64,000 bases of DNA from Mya arenaria (lineage: Eukaryota > Mollusca > Bivalvia > Myida > Myidae), in NCBI RefSeq assembly GCF_026914265.1, contig NC_069134.1, positions 16,089,205-16,153,204 of the forward strand. Reading direction: 5' to 3'. This document shows positions 62,901 through 64,000 of this stretch, one piece after another. Numbering within the stretch: the first letter of the stretch is position 1; each line of letters begins with the position of its first letter. A model generated the notes under the pieces. That model ran no database searches. It was not told the origin of the DNA and saw nothing but the letters and a program-made list of their open reading frames with translations. Made by a program: the position numbers and the translations under genes.

Positions 62901-63860
62901 TCCAAAATTAAGTCATTATTTCAGTCAGACTTCTGTGTGTAATTTGCGATTACAACGATAAAAATTGAATAGTTGTCGCCCTATACCTTCAAAAACAGTC
63001 CCAAGGACAACTTGTTATGATCAAACCTCACATTGGAAACGTTATTTATGAGTAACATTTTTCATAATTTTAAACACAGAATGGCACAATACTGAGACCA
63101 CGGAACTATTGTATATTGTTTAGCTCTGTATCAAAATACACGATTGAAAGTGATCGATTCGGAAGAACGGATTACGTGAAATGATATATGTCACTTATCA
63201 CATGTGTGTCAAAAATCTGCAAGAAGTAACGAAATCTGAAACTGATCAAAGTGATCAGGAAATCAATTAGCACACATTTTGACAAATTAGGTGAAACTGA
63301 AGAAGTGATTATCAGTGCATGAGCAGACGACCCTCTTGAAAACAAACAGCCGAAATGACCCCTGAAATGGTTGAGGTAGTTGATATATGGATTGGATAAG
63401 ACTGAACTCACAAAGATCGACTTGTGAATAACTAGGACCGGTATTCAATCTATGAAAAGTACGTATTGATATATTCTTTAACGGGTCGTACAAGTAAATC
63501 TATCTTTTTATAGCGTTTTCTTTTGAAATGAGGTTATATGTAAATCAATTTCGTGCTCGATAACTAATTAAATGGTAGCTCTTGATGAAAAGCCATCAAT
63601 TCTGTGGTATAATTTACCGTGAAGAGGACTTTATTTTCAGCATTTAATGAACAAGTAAGCGTAAAATAAGCTTCATATGTGATAGAAATGACATTTCATA
63701 ATAAGACTTAGCACGTGTCTTGCTTTCGTGTATGCATTTTAAAAAATACATTGTGTTGTTCTCAAGGACTTCATCTGAGAGCTCGGTCTTGGTGACATAT
63801 TGCAACAGTAGACGTGCGTTTGTGTGGTAGTGCAACTTCCGGCTCCAAAATAAATTTTCC
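59940..63860. other. Intergenic stretch with no recognised gene
   Basis: AT-rich with short frames and no domain. Near 61070-61130 a B-box-like GGTTCGAGCTC follows a weak A-box-like stretch, perhaps a tRNA or SINE relic. CTTCCGG at 63835-63841, an ETS-type motif, lies just before the coding exon at the right edge. Confidence 0.45.
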
Positions 63861-63894
63861 AGGAAAGTTCTGCTACGGGCGTGCTTTGGCCAGC

Positions 63895-64000
63895 ATGTTG
63901 GACGACGATGAGGCCAGCGGTAGTGGGGCTGAGATGGGAAGTTCCCCCTCTCAGTCCATCATCAGTGGCGGGTCGGAACTGTTCAAGTCTGTTTTGGATG
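63895..64000 (+). CDS. Start of an unidentified gene, cut by the window edge
   Basis: An open plus-strand stretch of clearly coding composition begins MLDDDEASGSGAEMGS and continues SPSQSIISGGSELFKS to the window end. The frame is also open upstream, with KFCYGRALAS, back to TTTTCCAG at 63855-63862. So the piece could be an internal exon starting at 63863, or a first exon starting at the ATG at 63895. The CTTCCGG motif about 55 bp before the ATG favours a promoter nearby. It is acidic and Ser/Gly-rich; the family is not recognised. Confidence 0.45.
   Translation, partial: MLDDDEASGSGAEMGSSPSQSIISGGSELFKSVLD

Overview
The window looks like nuclear DNA of a marine mollusc, most likely a bivalve. 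This is inferred from the AT-rich intergenic DNA, spliced genes with long introns, small palindromic MITEs beginning AAAGCTGCACTCTCAC, a tRNA-derived SINE, and lophotrochozoan-type EGF-repeat and Ig-domain receptors. Nothing bacterial is present.

Left part, 0.1-12.5 kb. Two paralogous two-Ig-domain genes lie head to head. The left one runs on the minus strand (first exon at 4763) and the right one on the plus strand (first exon at 6545). I reconstructed both by splice sites and phase. Their first five coding exons have exactly the same lengths (46, 122, 184, 174 and 129 nt), and the Ig cysteines and tryptophans fall at the same residue numbers. The right gene ends in a GPI-anchor-like tail; the left one does not obviously do so. 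Behind them, on the minus strand, is an orphan single-pass membrane protein of 339 residues (11478-12497).

14.5-18.4 kb is a GC-rich 39-bp minisatellite of about 100 copies. Because 39 is a multiple of 3, it stays open in several frames. 18.4-21.3 kb holds only small repeats.

21.3-26.5 kb is a nine-exon gene for a 1012-residue MEGF/scavenger-receptor-like protein: signal peptide, 22 EGF-like modules, one membrane helix and a tail of about 238 residues. The tail is rich in SH2-type tyrosine motifs (YEEI, YTNL, YTNV, YTQM). It is the most informative gene here and looks like a phagocytic or adhesion receptor.

27-52 kb is structural DNA. A tRNA-Tyr gene stands at 27.2 kb. A 12.4-kb minisatellite (50/51-bp units, about 245 copies, with higher-order repeats) runs from 29.7 to 42.1 kb. 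It is followed by a tandem array of three nearly identical 2.81-kb units carrying tRNA-Pro(TGG), a minus-strand SINE, intron-containing tRNA-Tyr and tRNA-Pro(AGG), and then by a decayed copy of the same unit to about 52.3 kb.

52.3-64 kb is gene-poor. It holds a 47/48-bp tandem repeat (54.5-55.2 kb), a broken LINE (57.9-58.6 kb) with simple-sequence tails, an inverted pair of short arrays (59.4-59.9 kb), and at the right edge the start of an unidentified plus-strand coding exon.
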